Positions 42,701 to 55,395 of a DNA stretch of 64,000 bases are shown piece by piece (the stretch's first letter is position 1; the number at the start of each line of letters is the position of its first letter). A program made the position numbers and the translations under genes. The DNA is from Anthopleura xanthogrammica (taxonomy: Eukaryota > Cnidaria > Anthozoa > Actiniaria > Actiniidae), in contig OZ025213.1 of NCBI GenBank assembly GCA_964019055.1, forward strand, positions 5,495,292-5,559,291, given 5' to 3'. The notes below the pieces were generated by a model. It was not told the origin of the DNA. It saw only the letters and a program-made list of their open reading frames with translations, and did not search any database.

Positions 42701-45700
42701 ATTAAAGTATACCCACGAAATTTTTTGTATACTTGGAGAAAACAAGCATTTATTTTCTCACTAAAACTCTATAAATTCTTGGAAAGCATGCTGAAAGGCA
42801 CGCATGCGCAAACGTTTTTCTCTAGTGTCACACCACCCTTGATTTCCAAGCTACACTCTCAATGCATATCATAGATTTAATTTAAAACATAACAAGCAAG
42901 GAAAAGCTGTTGATGTGCGTATGTGCTTTTCAATGACACAAGTTTAATACCTCTTCGTCGTAATATTCCAAACACTAAACCAACTAGAAGAATACCGAGT
43001 ACTACACCAGTACCAACGACAACAGCTATGACTTTCAGGTTGGGAGTAGAATGATAACGAGTAGTGGGCAGGATAGATATTTCTGAAATGGTAAAAACAT
43101 ACTTTGAGTATAATAAGAACTTTTATAAATTATGAATAAATCTGAATGCATATTTAAAGCAATTTAAACCAGAGGTGAGAGAAGATTGATTCCCATGATT
43201 ATTACAGTTGTTTGCATCTAAGCGTGAATGCCAGATGGCAAAACATGTTCTAAGTGGAGCCTTAAATGTGTATTTTTTTAGCTAAAAAGTTAATGTTTGT
43301 AGATTTCAAAGGAGACCGTCAAAGGAGACCGTCAAATGTTGACCCTTTAGCCACCAAACATGCATGTTTCAGGCTTCACTTAGAACATGTTTTGATGTCT
43401 GGTGTTCACGCTTAGATGCAAACGACTGTATCTGGCCTGGCCAACATGACCTCAATCTGACCTGGCTAATAATTACACACATGTACACATATACACACCT
43501 GTTGTATACTGTGGAATTGCAAACTGAAATGGGTAAGCCTTTGTGGTGTCCTGCTTACTAGTAATACCATAAATCTGTTTGTCAAAATTAGTTATGTTAA
43601 CTCATACTTACAGATATCACAGAGACAAACTATAATTCTAAAATATATTACATATATATTTAAAATTAATAAACTTTTTTAAATACATCAGGAGATTTTG
43701 TTTAACTTTATTGTTAATTTTTAAAATGCTTTTTTATCAGTATTCATATTATTTTTAATTGCTGAGAGCAAGGCTAGAAGAACAAGAATAATTTAAAATC
43801 AGAAAAAAAAATGTTCTTGAATTTAAGATGATATTATACCTCTCCTGTATAATTAAGCAAAAATGTGCTACATTTTCCTCGTAGTAGTATCGCATAGCTG
43901 CAGCTAATATTCTGAAATTAAGAAGAAATCTAAATTAAGTTTTAGAATTTTGTTTCATTTTGTTTAATTCTGTAAACTACAGTAAGCCCCTTTCCCTACA
44001 GATGTCACAAATAATTATTTAATATGAGCAGGACTTGAAATAACAGCTGGTCAACAGACAACGTCCAGCCAGAATTAAAACTTGTCTGGTCAAATAATTG
44101 CCCTGCCGGTCATTTTGACCAGTTACGTTGCAGAGCCAGAAATTAGGTACAACGGAGCTAAAATGAATTTTGCCAGTCATCATGACTGGTGACCGACCAG
44201 CTGTTATTTCAAGCCTTGAGCTTGAGAAAATAAAAATAATCCTAATAATTAAATTAATCACATCTTACAGTTAAAGAAGCTTGACCAGAACATTGTTTAC
44301 TGTAGTAAGGGTTATCAGGTTCCCACTTGATTCTTAATTCTTTTAGATCGTCTGTACAATTGAGCTCCCATGTAATGTTGATGGAGATCATTTGTTTCCC
44401 TTCTGTTTTATGATCACTGACTTGACATGCAACAGTGGTAAAGTGACCTGCATAAAACAATTCTTTTTCCTTAAGTGCAACAAACAACTACTCAGCTTCC
44501 TTAGCTATATAACTATATACAGTCTATCTTTTATAACATAGATATACATACAACAAATGGGCCTGTCTTTGAACTCCTCTATTTGACACTGTTCTGAAAT
44601 CAAATATAAATAAAAGGCAAAATTGATTTTATCTTGATATGATATAAATGTATATTTGATTCCACCCCGGGGGCTGGGGGTAATTCGGGTTGTTTCATAT
44701 GGAGATGCTCTGCCCGGACTCTCAACCCCTTACTCTTTTATATATCAAATTTCAGCAAAAAAGTACCCTTTTTTTTACCTTTTTGCCTCAAAAGGTACCC
44801 CTTTCATATACCTTTGAATAAAAGCTACCCCTTTCCATACCAAAACACACAAATTCCCACCCCTTTTCTATACCTGTGGCCTGAAAAACGTACCCCATTC
44901 AGGCAGACGGCCTGTATAGTCCATTATTGGGAGTACCCCCCCCCGTTATTCGGCCAAGGTGAACAAAGGGGTCAACATGACTCTAAGAACCTTGCCAAAA
45001 AATTCAAGTCAAATCCTTGAAATCCCCTTCCAAATTTAAAAAAAGATTCCACAATTTGAAGAATATAAATTAAAATGACTTGTATATCTAGTCACTGTAG
45101 ATTAAATTGCAATCATATGCATGTAGAGGCTTAGCACCATCACATGATGGCAGCCATGACATGTAGGAGGCACAACAATAATATTTTCTCCCTGGGAAAC
45201 TGAATTCTTTCTTATTTAAATCAGATTGGACCAGATTCAATCGTTCCTGCCCCCTGTCATGGCTGCCATTACGTGATGGTGCAAAACCTCTATATCATAC
45301 CTTTGATCCTGACTTGTTTTATTATCATATTACTATCGTTATCATTAGGAGGCATGCTTTGTATTCTTAGTTCATACTGAGCTCCAAAATTCAACTCTTG
45401 AAACTGAACAGAAAGGCTTTCACTGTCCTAAAAAACAAAAAATGCAAATAAAGCTTGATGAAATGGCAACATGTTTATTTCCATGAAATTAAAAATCTTT
45501 GTTTAAACCTAAATAACCTTGTTCTGATTAGAGTGCAAGGCTATGTATTGTTTTAGCCAGCATGGCTGCCATGTGAGAAAGTGGTTTTGAGAAAGCTCCA
45601 TACTCAGTAGCATGTAGGTCAGTAGAGATTTTTAAAAGCTGTTGGGATGTTTGGATGAAAAAACTTAAATATTCTGGAAAAAGTCCCCTTTACAAAATCA

Positions 45701-48700
45701 GTAAATAACTAGTATAATGTTATTACATCACTATTTATCTTGCCATGTGTAACATGGATTTGTAACTTTAAAAAATAGTAACCTTGCTATTGATCTGGGT
45801 GCATCTGTAATATCTCATTGGATAGTAAAATGTTACTTCAATCAACCGAACTTGAAACCCCCAAAGGTCTGAAAAACCTAAAAAGAAAGAAATAATAAAT
45901 TTGTATTATTTGTGGAAGCCAGTGCCATAAAGCAGTTAATAATAGTATTCTGGAGTTTCTGGAAGTCTTTTGGAATAGAACCAGTTGAGTTGTTCAATAG
46001 TTTTTCCGAAAGGAAATATTGGTCAACTATACAATGTAGACTTCTCTTGTTGATTGAGATGGAATTGGTCAAAATGGAAGTGAGCAAAGGACTGGGGTGA
46101 GTTTTAAATTTTAATCTAATTAAAAAAATACGTTTTATCATTTGAGAAAGCTTCTTTAGTTAATATTAGTAATTATAGCAAATTTGAATGTTTTGTTACA
46201 AAGTACCAGAGTTTCAAGCCTTCAAAAGTGCCAAAAATATTTACAGAGAGTGTATGCATGCACCAGAGCCCTTCAATTTCTATATATATTTAACAATTTT
46301 GAAGCCTTGTAACTCTGGTTCTTTTCATTGAAACATGTTCGAATTTGCCAGATTTACTAACATTGAGATGCTTTCTCAGATATCTTAAGGATTATGCTTA
46401 TCAGATTAAAATTTAAACTTGCCCCAGTCCCTTGCTCATTTCTGTCTTGGCCAATAACACCTTGAATTCAACTTACATCTATGTGAATCAATTGACAGAA
46501 GGAAGAACTCACATTTCATGGGTTCTCTCGGCAGAATAAAGATACAATGTCAAATCCCTAATTTTGATTGTTTGACCTTGAGTTTGTTCTGAAGGTCAAC
46601 TCAGGTTGACATTTGAGTGCAAAATAATATTTTAAACTCATTTCATGCAAAACAACCTCATTTCACAAAAGAAAAATCACAGTTCATGCTGTTATCTGCT
46701 AATATTATGATTTATGAAAAAAAAAAGAAACAAGTAATTATTATTCTCGCTGGTAATTTTATAAGGAAAAAAATGCATTGAAAACAATGAATAATAAGGC
46801 TGTCTTCTTTGTTGTCATTAGGTTCGGCTTGTGAAGATCAACGTTTGAACTTGGCCTTAGCTATCCTCATGAAATACAGTTTTACATTACATAAGTTCCA
46901 TTTTAATAACGGAAAAGAGAAAACTAGAAAAAGGAATAATATATAAGGAATGAGAAAATGAAACGAGTCATACCTGTAGAAGATATATCCCATTCAACCT
47001 GTAAGACCGGTCGAGTGTTGTTCAACAAATTAAGTGTTATTCTAACATGACGAGGTTTACCAGGAAATGAGTGACAATCTGGATGGTTAATGAATATTTG
47101 GCACCTTGATACTGTATAAAACAAGTCAAATATATTAGGACTTTTTTATTTCATTGTTATATAATTTTTATTAAACAAAATTTGTTTAAAATCTAATCAA
47201 ATATTTAATACTTAGGAATATATATTATTCACCAAATTAAAGGCAAAGTGAATATTGGTGAATTTTTACTAAAACATATATTCAGGGTGAATATTTGCCA
47301 TATTCACTGAGCCTTAGGTGAATATCTGTTTTACTATAATTTTAGATTTGAACATTGGAGAAAAGATAAAATTCAGGATAAAGAGATATTTTAGTTTATT
47401 GCTTCCACTTTGGCAAACTTTGGAAAACTTCATGATCTGTGCTCAATCAGTGATCATCGTCTCATCACTGGTTGCTTGACCAATCACAAATGCAGAAAAC
47501 TCTATATTCCAGTCTAGAATTATACTAAATATGTAATAATAATAATCAATAATAATTATTATTTTTAAGTTAAAATGTTAAAATAAAAATCTAAAAACAT
47601 TAAAATGTTATATAACATGCAAATTCCACAATGTAATGATTAAAATAAAACAAATAAATACTAATACTAATAGATAAAAATAGATACAAAATATTAAAAA
47701 GTACTAAAATATTTCCATGACTTTGGTTGATAAAAACTGCCTTTTTTCACTTGTGCAATTTTCATGAAAAAAAGTAATAAGAAATGACTTCATCAATTTG
47801 TTTGTTATGGCTTTCTTATATAATACCATAAATACTATTTTCACCCTCCAGCAAAACTACCTCTTAGTAAAGCTATTAGATTTTCATGCTGCTATTTTCT
47901 ACAATGATACAATTGTCTTGAAGATATCCTTGGGTCCTTAACAGAAAAATATAAAAGAATGTAAAGCTGAAACTCTCTGCAGTTTAACCCAATAATGTTG
48001 AAAATAACAGCAGTTCAACAGCATGAAATTGGACCCATACCACTTAAATGTAATAACACATTATTCTTAAAAACGCAAAAAAATAAATCACACAGAATTC
48101 TACTGGCAATCTAGTTCTTTCTACATGTGACATTGTTTTATGATAATATTTTAGTAGATGTAAATGCCCTTAGGCTTAAAATGAAATAGTTTTTTTCTTC
48201 TTTTGTTTCATTTCTTTTTTTATTTCTTTTTTGGGGTGAGTGGGAGGGAGTGTGTTAAAGAGGAATAAATAGAAAATCATCTTATCTGTGTATTTTACCA
48301 TTTCCTGGTGTAGGTCTTCCACAAGGAGGATACTTCTGCAGATAGCCATTCGGAAGTATATGCCGTCTGTGAATATCAGATTTCTAGTAAAGACAAATTA
48401 AATTTTTAACATCATCAAGCAATAAAATTCAAACTAATGTTTACCTTAAACTTGAAGTACTTTAAAAAAGCTTTGAAAATGTGTTAAATTTTTGGTAGTA
48501 GGCATTCAGAATTAGTTTCGAAAAAAATATTAAAATGTTGGGGAAAAAAATAAAAAATCTAAGCTGGACAGGTGTTCTTAACTTACAGACAGAATATTTA
48601 TGCACATACAATTTTATAGAAGATGGTTCTACCCACAAAATTTGATTAATTTGTCTCGAAATTTAATGTGTTAATGCTTGTCCTGTCGCTTTCTTTGGTT

Positions 48701-49380
48701 ACATGCATCTTCGTTTCCAAGAAGAAAAAATCTTACGTGATAAAAGGATATTTTTTTTTAGAACAATTTGCATAATTACTTAGCTTAGTTGTGTTCTTTA
48801 TTATCTAGCAAAAACTATCCGTAACCTGTCACGAAGTGTGATTTCCAGGGTTGATTATGGCTCTTATTATGCACATATTTGCTTACTTCCAAGTTATATA
48901 AATTGAGTATATTTGAACAATTCGTAGAGTAATCTGTTATATCAATGGAAGACAATCGAAAGTAAGACAAACAAGGCATAACCAAAGCCCTGATCATCGA
49001 TGTAGACTCACTCACACGTTAGATGTACTAATGCCCGTCATTGAGTCTTGGAAAAATCAAAACAAAATACATAACTTTCGTGAACTTCACTGACCCGCGT
49101 CTAAAACCTTACCCCCTTCATTTTGTACAGAAAGTAAAGTTTAAAGTCTAATAAATCAAGAATTCAAAGTTCACTGTAAAGCTACAACATTAGCCACACT
49201 AAAAGGGCTTCCAAAGAAACCAAAAAGGTAACACAAAAAAAAATATGTATCAAGTTTCGTGATCAAACAGCATACCTTGTTTGACGCGGTTGATAAATCC
49301 TTGCAGTGATGTACTCGAACGACAGTGGTAGAAAGACTGAACACAACTAGAGCTAGGGGAGCTAGGGTACTATATGCCAT
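39778..49380 (-). CDS. IL-17-receptor-like type I membrane protein with SEFIR domain, complete
   Basis: Thirteen exons: 49380-49276, 48383-48299, 47111-46974, 45877-45783, 45427-45301, 44593-44552, 44447-44269, 43911-43840, 43550-43499, 43082-42951, 42097-42029, 41168-40908 and 40142-39778. They join in frame into 573 residues. A signal peptide starts MAYSTLAPLALVVFSLST; upstream codons exist to 49470 but this Met fits the signal best. The extracellular part (to about 314) is Cys-rich, with NNT, NIT, NCT, NIS and NYT sequons and an FGAQYELRIQSMP fibronectin-like strand. A single helix VIAVVVGTGVVLGILLVGLV lies at about 316-338, followed by RRR. The SEFIR domain starts at PVKVLILHASCC (about 367), has RWYESQVKEVSRVLLVTS, and closes with KYIPVYMDYSG and YKFSRDLEKVILHLLGI. 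In the family SEFIR recruits ACT1/CIKS-type adaptors in IL-17 signalling. The IL17RD-like branch is possible; orthology is not settled. Confidence 0.88.
42225..42499. repeat. SINE-like repeat, tandem 5' unit, receptor intron 10
   Basis: Two cctgaaacaac...agctgatcaaaatcaggg units, then ggaatttagtgtgttagg, aaaccctcaaatcatgg and an inverted B-box-like gcaatctaacctgagacc. It ends immediately against the MITE at 42500, which has duplicated the last 8 bp. Confidence 0.65.
42500..42830. mobile_element. MITE, GACACG family copy 2, 8-bp target duplication
   Basis: Starts gacacgtgtgaaaaacgtct and ends aaacgtttttctctagtgtca. The direct flanks CACCACCC at 42492-42499 and 42831-42838 are identical. The terminal region matches the copy at 22451. 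Confidence 0.85.
43205..43428. mobile_element. MITE with long inverted arms and TA flanks
   Basis: The left arm begins cagttgtttgcatctaagcg and continues tgaatgcca; the right arm is its inverted complement (cgcttagatgcaaacgactg). TA flanks at 43203-43204 and 43429-43430 fit a Tc1/mariner-type insertion. It lies in intron 9 of the receptor. Confidence 0.8.
44029..44218. mobile_element. hAT-like MITE, receptor intron 7
   Basis: Inverted ends caggacttgaaataacagct and agctgttatttcaagccttg. The flanks AATATGAG and AGCTTGAG agree at five of eight positions, a possible decayed duplication. The interior is homologous, inverted, to the element at 12376. Confidence 0.75.
44660..45060. repeat. Dispersed repeat, inverse of 35870-36230
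   Basis: See the copy at 35870. This copy keeps acccctttcatatacctttg and ccggactctcaa, and contains a C-rich run near 44936. Confidence 0.65.
45126..45290. mobile_element. TA-flanked MITE abutting a splice donor
   Basis: Inverted ends gaggcttagcaccatcac and gtgatggtgcaaaacctc, with TA at 45124-45125 and 45291-45292. The receptor exon 5 donor (45300-45299) is only about 10 bp away. Confidence 0.8.
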
Positions 49381-50340
49381 GTATAATTCAGACTGGTATC
49401 TCCACGATTTTTTTTTTCGGTCGATGTGGTTGTTGTTAATCAGTTTACGGCAATAAATTGCTGCTTGCACGTGATAGGAGTCAATTATAGCCTGTAGATG
49501 TCACTTGAAGTGCCATACGTAAATGTATCAGGAGGACGACGGACGAAACTGGTTGGACACGACAAGGTTTCCATGACTAAGTTGTTTTGATTAAGACTAT
49601 TCCTCAAGAACACGTCTAAGGTATTTCTCGAAGCCAGCCACATAAAAACCAGTCTTGTATACTTAGAGCCATGCTTGTTCGGTCATCAGACGATGAAATG
49701 CTCTCAAAGGACTTGGTTGATTGCTTGCTGTCACGTTTCGCCTTCAAATGGCTGATCACCGCATGGTTTTTGCGTTACGGTCAGGGTGGTCAAGCAACAC
49801 TGCGCTATCAACAACTAGTGGAGATCGTTGTCTAAAGGAACAAATTTTATAAATTTCCCTATCTCTGTACCGTATCCGCTAGTAAGAGGACCAGCGGAAG
49901 GCTTCTGTCATAGTTTGAAACTTGAAATCAATATTCTTTTCTTTATCTTTGTAAATACTTTTTTTCCCGTTTTGAATGGTAATAATATAATTGCGCACTT
50001 AAACCACATTGAATAGGAATAAGGGTCCTTGTCGTCCATTAGGCAAAGCGTAACGCCGAACTGAAAAGCTGCCCATAGCACACATGCCGTTTAGGCCCTA
50101 AATTTATTGTAAATTTTTCCCAGACATGTGTATTTATTTATTTATCATACCTTTTCACTGAGTTTTTAATTTATTCAGGCGCAACAAAAAGAAGGGGGGG
50201 AAAACAAAATCTTAAAAGGCGCCTCTTGAAGTACGGAGAAGTTGTTTGTCGGCAGGGCTCTGCTTAGGTTAATCGATCAATATACCGTAATTTTAGTAAT
50301 TTTTTTCTTTTCTAGATCAGTTTTTTCTTTCTTTCCTTCA

Positions 50341-50655
<315 letters not shown>

Positions 50656-51037
50656 ACTTTCCTTTTTTTCTTCCATATTGACTTTCAGAACAAAAGCAGC
50701 AAAAACATCTAAGAATATTTTTGTAAGATAGATTTTATGAATACATTACACCAACTGAGTGCTATGTAGGTTCTCCTTTGTTCAGTTAAAGATGGACTTC
50801 ACTAGTACTAAAGCAAAAGCCGTAAAGGTGCGGTAATACGAGCAAAAAAATCTTGCAACCTGTCGCGCAACATCGTTGCGTTGCAAATTGCAGAGTGAAT
50901 GTGGCTCGTATTACCAACCCCTTGCAACAAAATTTTTTGTTGCGCGACTTTAATTTGTTACACAAAGTAGAAGCTCTTTCTATTCTCTGCAACAAAGAAA
51001 ATGTGTTGCGCGCGTGGAGGTAATACGATCCACTTCC

Positions 51038-51186
51038 GAGATATGCTTTGCCTGTCACGCACAAAGGTTTCAGTACGAGGCTCCGTGCTAAATTAAATTA
51101 ATTCTCTTCTCCCGTCACGAATCACTGAGCATTATGTACGAAGCCTCACAATGAAACCTTTGTGCGTGACAAGCGAAGCATATCTC
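51038..51186. mobile_element. MITE-like inverted repeat
   Basis: The left arm gagatatgctttgcctgtca continues cgcacaaaggtttc; the right arm gaaacctttgtgcgtgaca continues agcgaagcatatctc. Arms of about 50 bp with two mismatched patches flank about 45 bp. Confidence 0.7.
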
Positions 51187-52280
51187 AAAAATGGGCTGTT
51201 TGCTCAAACCATTCTTTACCTTCAGTCCCAGTGCACCACCCAGGAGAACGGCTACATATCGGTTAATTTCTCGGATAGATACGTACATATAATACGTGGG
51301 AGGCTACTGTTGTTAGAAAAAAGTATTGAAAACTATTAACTTACATGTCTGGTTTGTTTATAGATCGGTGACTGATTTATTGTCGAGTCTCGGAAAAGCC
51401 AGAGAATTTCAAGCAATCGTAAGTGGAACTAACATACAATGGACATAAATTGTTTCAGAATTTTTTGTACCCCGAGACTAATAGTTATATGCTAGGGGGA
51501 GGGGGGGTGAAACTTTGTGGACTTTGTCCTTGATGCACTGTTCCCCTGGATGTCACCACCGGGGTATATAACACGGGTGGCAACGTATTTGATGGTGCTC
51601 GTAATCGCTTTATAGGACTCTTCTGTCATTGCATAGAATTCTTCAAAACTTCGGAACCTACAAGGAACTAATGATTACATGAAATACGTGTGTATTGCAT
51701 TCAAAACCAACCCCTGAGAAGGTTTTGTTATTTTTTGATAGTAAAGAAAGAATTAGTAAAACAGGTCATAAATGGCTGCTATAGGATGTGGGATGTGTTA
51801 CAAATTTTACGCGGAGACGGGGGGACTATAGTCTATAGACTATAGAGGGGAGGGGATGGGATGGGAGGGGATGGGATGTATCTGGTATCAGGCTGTGATT
51901 GGCCAGTTGTGGAATCACTGATCGATACATACTGATACTATACACCTTTTTAAAAAATCGCCAGGGCTTTATTTTCTGCGTTTGACGTAAATTAAGAATT
52001 TTTTTGCTTAAGGTCTATTTTTGATCTTCGTGCAAGCTAAAACAGTAGGTGAAAAGAAAAGATTTGTTTTCTACGTATACACAAATCAAAGCAAGCATGT
52101 TGAACATCTTGTATCCTATTGTTTTAGCTTGTACGAAGTTTCAATAATAGTCATTTTAAAGCAAAAAGGTATATTCAAAAAGAAGAAGAACAAATTTCAA
52201 CAAAAAAAATTTGACGTCAGACTCGGAAAATAAGGTGTATACGTATAATATACAAGTTGTTGGATTTATTAAAAGGTTAT

Positions 52281-52403
52281 ATAAACACCTTTCACTTTCA
52301 CTTAATTTTGAGGACAAAACAAAAGAATTTCAATCTCCTGAGAATTGGATCCTTTTGTTTTGTCCTCAAAATTGAACTGCCTTCCGATGTGCTGTAAGGG
52401 GTC
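52281..52403. mobile_element. GACCC-family MITE
   Basis: The right end gctgtaaggggtc lies before TA, with inner pair gaggacaaaac and ttttgtcctc. The left end has diverged. Confidence 0.55.
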
Positions 52404-53289
52404 TACAGACTTTCGCAAAGTCCTTTTCCGTATTAGTCCCTGTTTATTCCCTGTTTTGTCCCTGCTAGTTCAAGCGCACTGAATAAAAGCACAGACAGCC
52501 CAACCAGAATCACACGCTGGACTTCTCGACTTCGACGTTCGCTTCTTTTTTTCCCCATTTCCTTCGCTCGCGACTCTGTGAGTCTCGGGGAGGTCGGCTT
52601 AGAGCAAGTCTATTGATAAGAACAGTTGATTCTGTTTGCAACCTTCTTTAATTTTGTGTGTAATGAATTCAGCCAATCAGAGCCAAGCATTCTCACTGAT
52701 AATCGTGTAATAGAAATTAAAACTTAAAGCAAAAAACTTTCGAAACGTCAAACCACAGGGAGCCCAATTAAGATGAAAATGGAACTTGTAAGAACCGATT
52801 TCTTCAAATAACAACAAAAGATTACATAGGAAAATTAATGTACTGCATTTGTGATCGATTTTTTAAAACTCGTTTAGATACAAAATGCAACTTGTAATAG
52901 TATTTGTACAAATAACGAAATAAGATATCTACCATAGGAATTTATACTGAAAACGAACGATTTTTGTTTTCATCTTTCACTTTTATCTAAACATGGCTCA
53001 GATTAACATCCAGTAACGTGCTTCTCATACATTTGCATTATTTTCTTATATCGATTTAACGACGGAAAGATTTACTAGTACTATATTAAAATCTTCATCG
53101 GAACCGTTCGAGCTTTTATGACGAAAGTTGTCTTCAATGATTGCCTTACAATGTTACAAATGCTATAATACTTGTGATGACAAGCATGCTACTTTCTAGT
53201 GACCTTCTGAGTAACACTTAACAGTCTTGGGGGAGAATGATTTTCTCTGAAGGATGTTTATAGGATCTACCATTTCTCCGCTACCTTAA

Positions 53290-53440
53290 TTCCCTGAGAG
53301 TCTGATCACAAACTAAGATGGAGGAGACCGGAGAAACCGAAGAAAAACCCCCGGCCCCCCCCCCCCTCCCCCCCGGGAGAAAAACCCTTGCAACACAGGA
53401 GAGAACTAACCAGCAACTTAACTCACATATGCCGGATGGC
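53290..53440. repeat. SINE-like fragment with C-rich insert
   Basis: Carries ggagaccggagaaaccgaag, then C runs at about 53350-53375, then gggagaaaaacccttgcaac. It resembles the ggagaaaacc part of the other SINE-like copies. Confidence 0.35.
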
Positions 53441-53591
53441 GGGCCGTTTGTAAAAACTTCATCTGCGGAAATGAATTGCAAGCAGTATTTCGGCATAGCT
53501 TTTTAACCCTTTATATATTTTACAAGCACAAAACATAGTCTAGGTGTGTATTCTGGTCTAGCTTCGGGCTGTTCGCCACATAAGGTATATG

Positions 53592-53849
53592 TTAGTTGGT
53601 CGTCTCTAACTTCACGCAAAAGAGTTGGCAAAGTAGTATGGCACCTCCCACTGACATCATCACTGCGCCTAATATCATTGCTATAATAGCGTTTTCATAC
53701 TTAGGAGTCGAGTCATTGTAATCTGCCGGCGTGATGGAATATGCTAAGATGTAGATGGAACCCAAGGAGAAGAGGACGAGAGCAACTATCATGAACCATC
53801 TAAAGGTAAATTTCCGGCCGCTGGTGTCTGATGTTTCCGGCATTGGCAA
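53592..53849 (-). CDS. Small two-helix membrane protein, paralog 1
   Basis: Single exon, 85 residues, starting MPMPETSDTSGRK. The first helix is in FMIVALVLFSLGSIYILAYS, a short polar loop follows (TPADYNDSTPKYEN), and the second helix is in AIIAMILGAVMMSVGGAILL, ending CQLFCVKLETTN. It shares with its neighbours the pattern of FISLG/LFSLG, a small-residue pair, then AYS and Pro. It lacks their RIPDGETTP tail and is the most divergent copy. Function unknown; the family is not one I recognise. Confidence 0.7.
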   Translation of the reverse strand: MPMPETSDTSGRKFTFRWFMIVALVLFSLGSIYILAYSITPADYNDSTPKYENAIIAMILGAVMMSVGGAILLCQLFCVKLETTN

Positions 53850-55137
53850 ATTGAGCCTGATTCACTCCCGGGGGATTCACTCGCTGTATAAAGCTGTTAA
53901 AATAAAATGATTATCTATCTCAGTGTCCAGAGATCTACCTTTGATTTCATAGTAGTGGATAATTGGGATGGTGTTCAAGTGTTGACCTCGATTCCTCTTG
54001 ATTTATGCGTTAGAGCAAAGACTGCTATCCGAAGCAGTTTCTTTCGTTACAAATCTGATTAAAAGAGAAGTTGCTTAAGTTATTACCTTGTGCCCGGCTA
54101 TCTTCTCACCTTCGTGTGAATCGCTTTACCAATATTGGTTCCAAGAAATCAAGTCCAAAGTGAAAGTTATCTTTACACTGGTACGACCTGTCACCTGAGA
54201 CTACGCTGCCAACCCACACTTCCCGCCTTCATGTGATCTTTGTCTCGTACCCAGGCCCTACGCATAGTTTCTGGAAGACCCTAACAACAAGAAGTCAGTA
54301 TTTTACAGCTACTGTATAATCAGGCTATCCCGCCGTTAACCAAAACTATGTCGTCCAGTGACATTAAGGTACACTCTAGTATAAACTGCTCAACCCCAAA
54401 AGAACCTAGGCTAGTCACTTCCTTTTGGGTTTTCAAAAGAAAAATCAAGAGTATTGTAAAAGGGAGCCTGACGTTGCGTTAAAAAAGTAATCTATGAACT
54501 CGTTATTTTTCTTTCTTTTGCGACGTATCGGTATAAATAAGTCTAAATGGCAGCACACCACGTTTGTGGTATTGGGATACCTGTGGTGGGAAGTACTTGA
54601 GCAAGGGTTTTCACCAGTTGTAATCTGCCTTATAAAATAAGGGTTAATAAATTCAAGTTGAATCTTCAATGTCAATATATAGCTAATATATTTAAATTGT
54701 CGATGTGTGTTTCCTTGTCTTTTTCTGTGAGCTTCCCCCACCTCGCTCAGTTGAAAAGTAAATTTGACGACGTACTGAATGAGTGTGACAAATAATATTG
54801 CCACGCCAGTGCTGTTTACAACTGTTCTATGTCAAACTTAGTCCCTTCTCGGGAGTTTTTTTGCCAGGAATGGAGTGGTCCAAAACATGACTCATATCCT
54901 GGTCCTCAGTTATTGAAATTCAAGAAAAATCGGAGGTTAATGTTATAGTATTTATTCCTGAGTAAATCTATCGTAGCCTTTATACGTTTAAAGGAAATAA
55001 ATGTTCTGACTCGTAATCACTGATTATTATTTCCAAAAATCTTCTTTACGATTTCTTAAACAAAGTTTATGCATGCACATACAGTATAGTATCACAAATG
55101 ATGCGAGATTTTATTCCTATACTTGATGAAATAAGCC
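53850..55137. other. Spacer between two-helix genes 1 and 2
   Basis: Upstream region of paralog 1. A reading frame of 119 codons at 54445-54804 has no motif and is not called. Confidence 0.5.
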
Positions 55138-55395
55138 TTATGGCTTCAGTATTGGTGTTGTTTCCCCATCAGGGATTCTACTTGACACACAAGAGCAAAC
55201 ATAAATACAATGGCAAAACAGAATAAGAAAACCTAGCACAAACATGGCGATACCAAAGCCCAAGGCGACGTCTATGTTTTCAAAATAATATTTATCATTC
55301 AGAGGAACTACGGAATATGCAAAGATGCCAATGGCTCCCAACGAGATGAAGGCCACAGCTACGATTATAATGCGGTTGGCTGTGAATCGATCCAT
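55138..55395 (-). CDS. Small two-helix membrane protein, paralog 2
   Basis: Single exon, 85 residues. It begins MDRFTANRIIIVAVAFISLG, with helix 1 at about 8-28 ending in FAYSVVP. The loop is NDKYYFENID. Helix 2 is in ALGFGIAMFVLGFLILFCHC, followed by a Cys-rich juxtamembrane stretch (CIYVCSCVSSR) and the tail IPDGETTPILKP. The Cys cluster next to the helix could be palmitoylated (inference). The sequence before the ATG (ctgaggtggcttgaattat on the plus strand) is conserved in paralogs 3 and 4, so they share a 5' region. Confidence 0.78.
   Translation of the reverse strand: MDRFTANRIIIVAVAFISLGAIGIFAYSVVPLNDKYYFENIDVALGFGIAMFVLGFLILFCHCIYVCSCVSSRIPDGETTPILKP

Noticed and set aside
43840..43911. 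Alternative frame for receptor exon 8 joined to an acceptor at 43555
   Set aside because: Joining exon 7 in phase 0 and using the acceptor 4 bp further downstream gives a continuous frame into the membrane helix; the alternative breaks the upstream phase.
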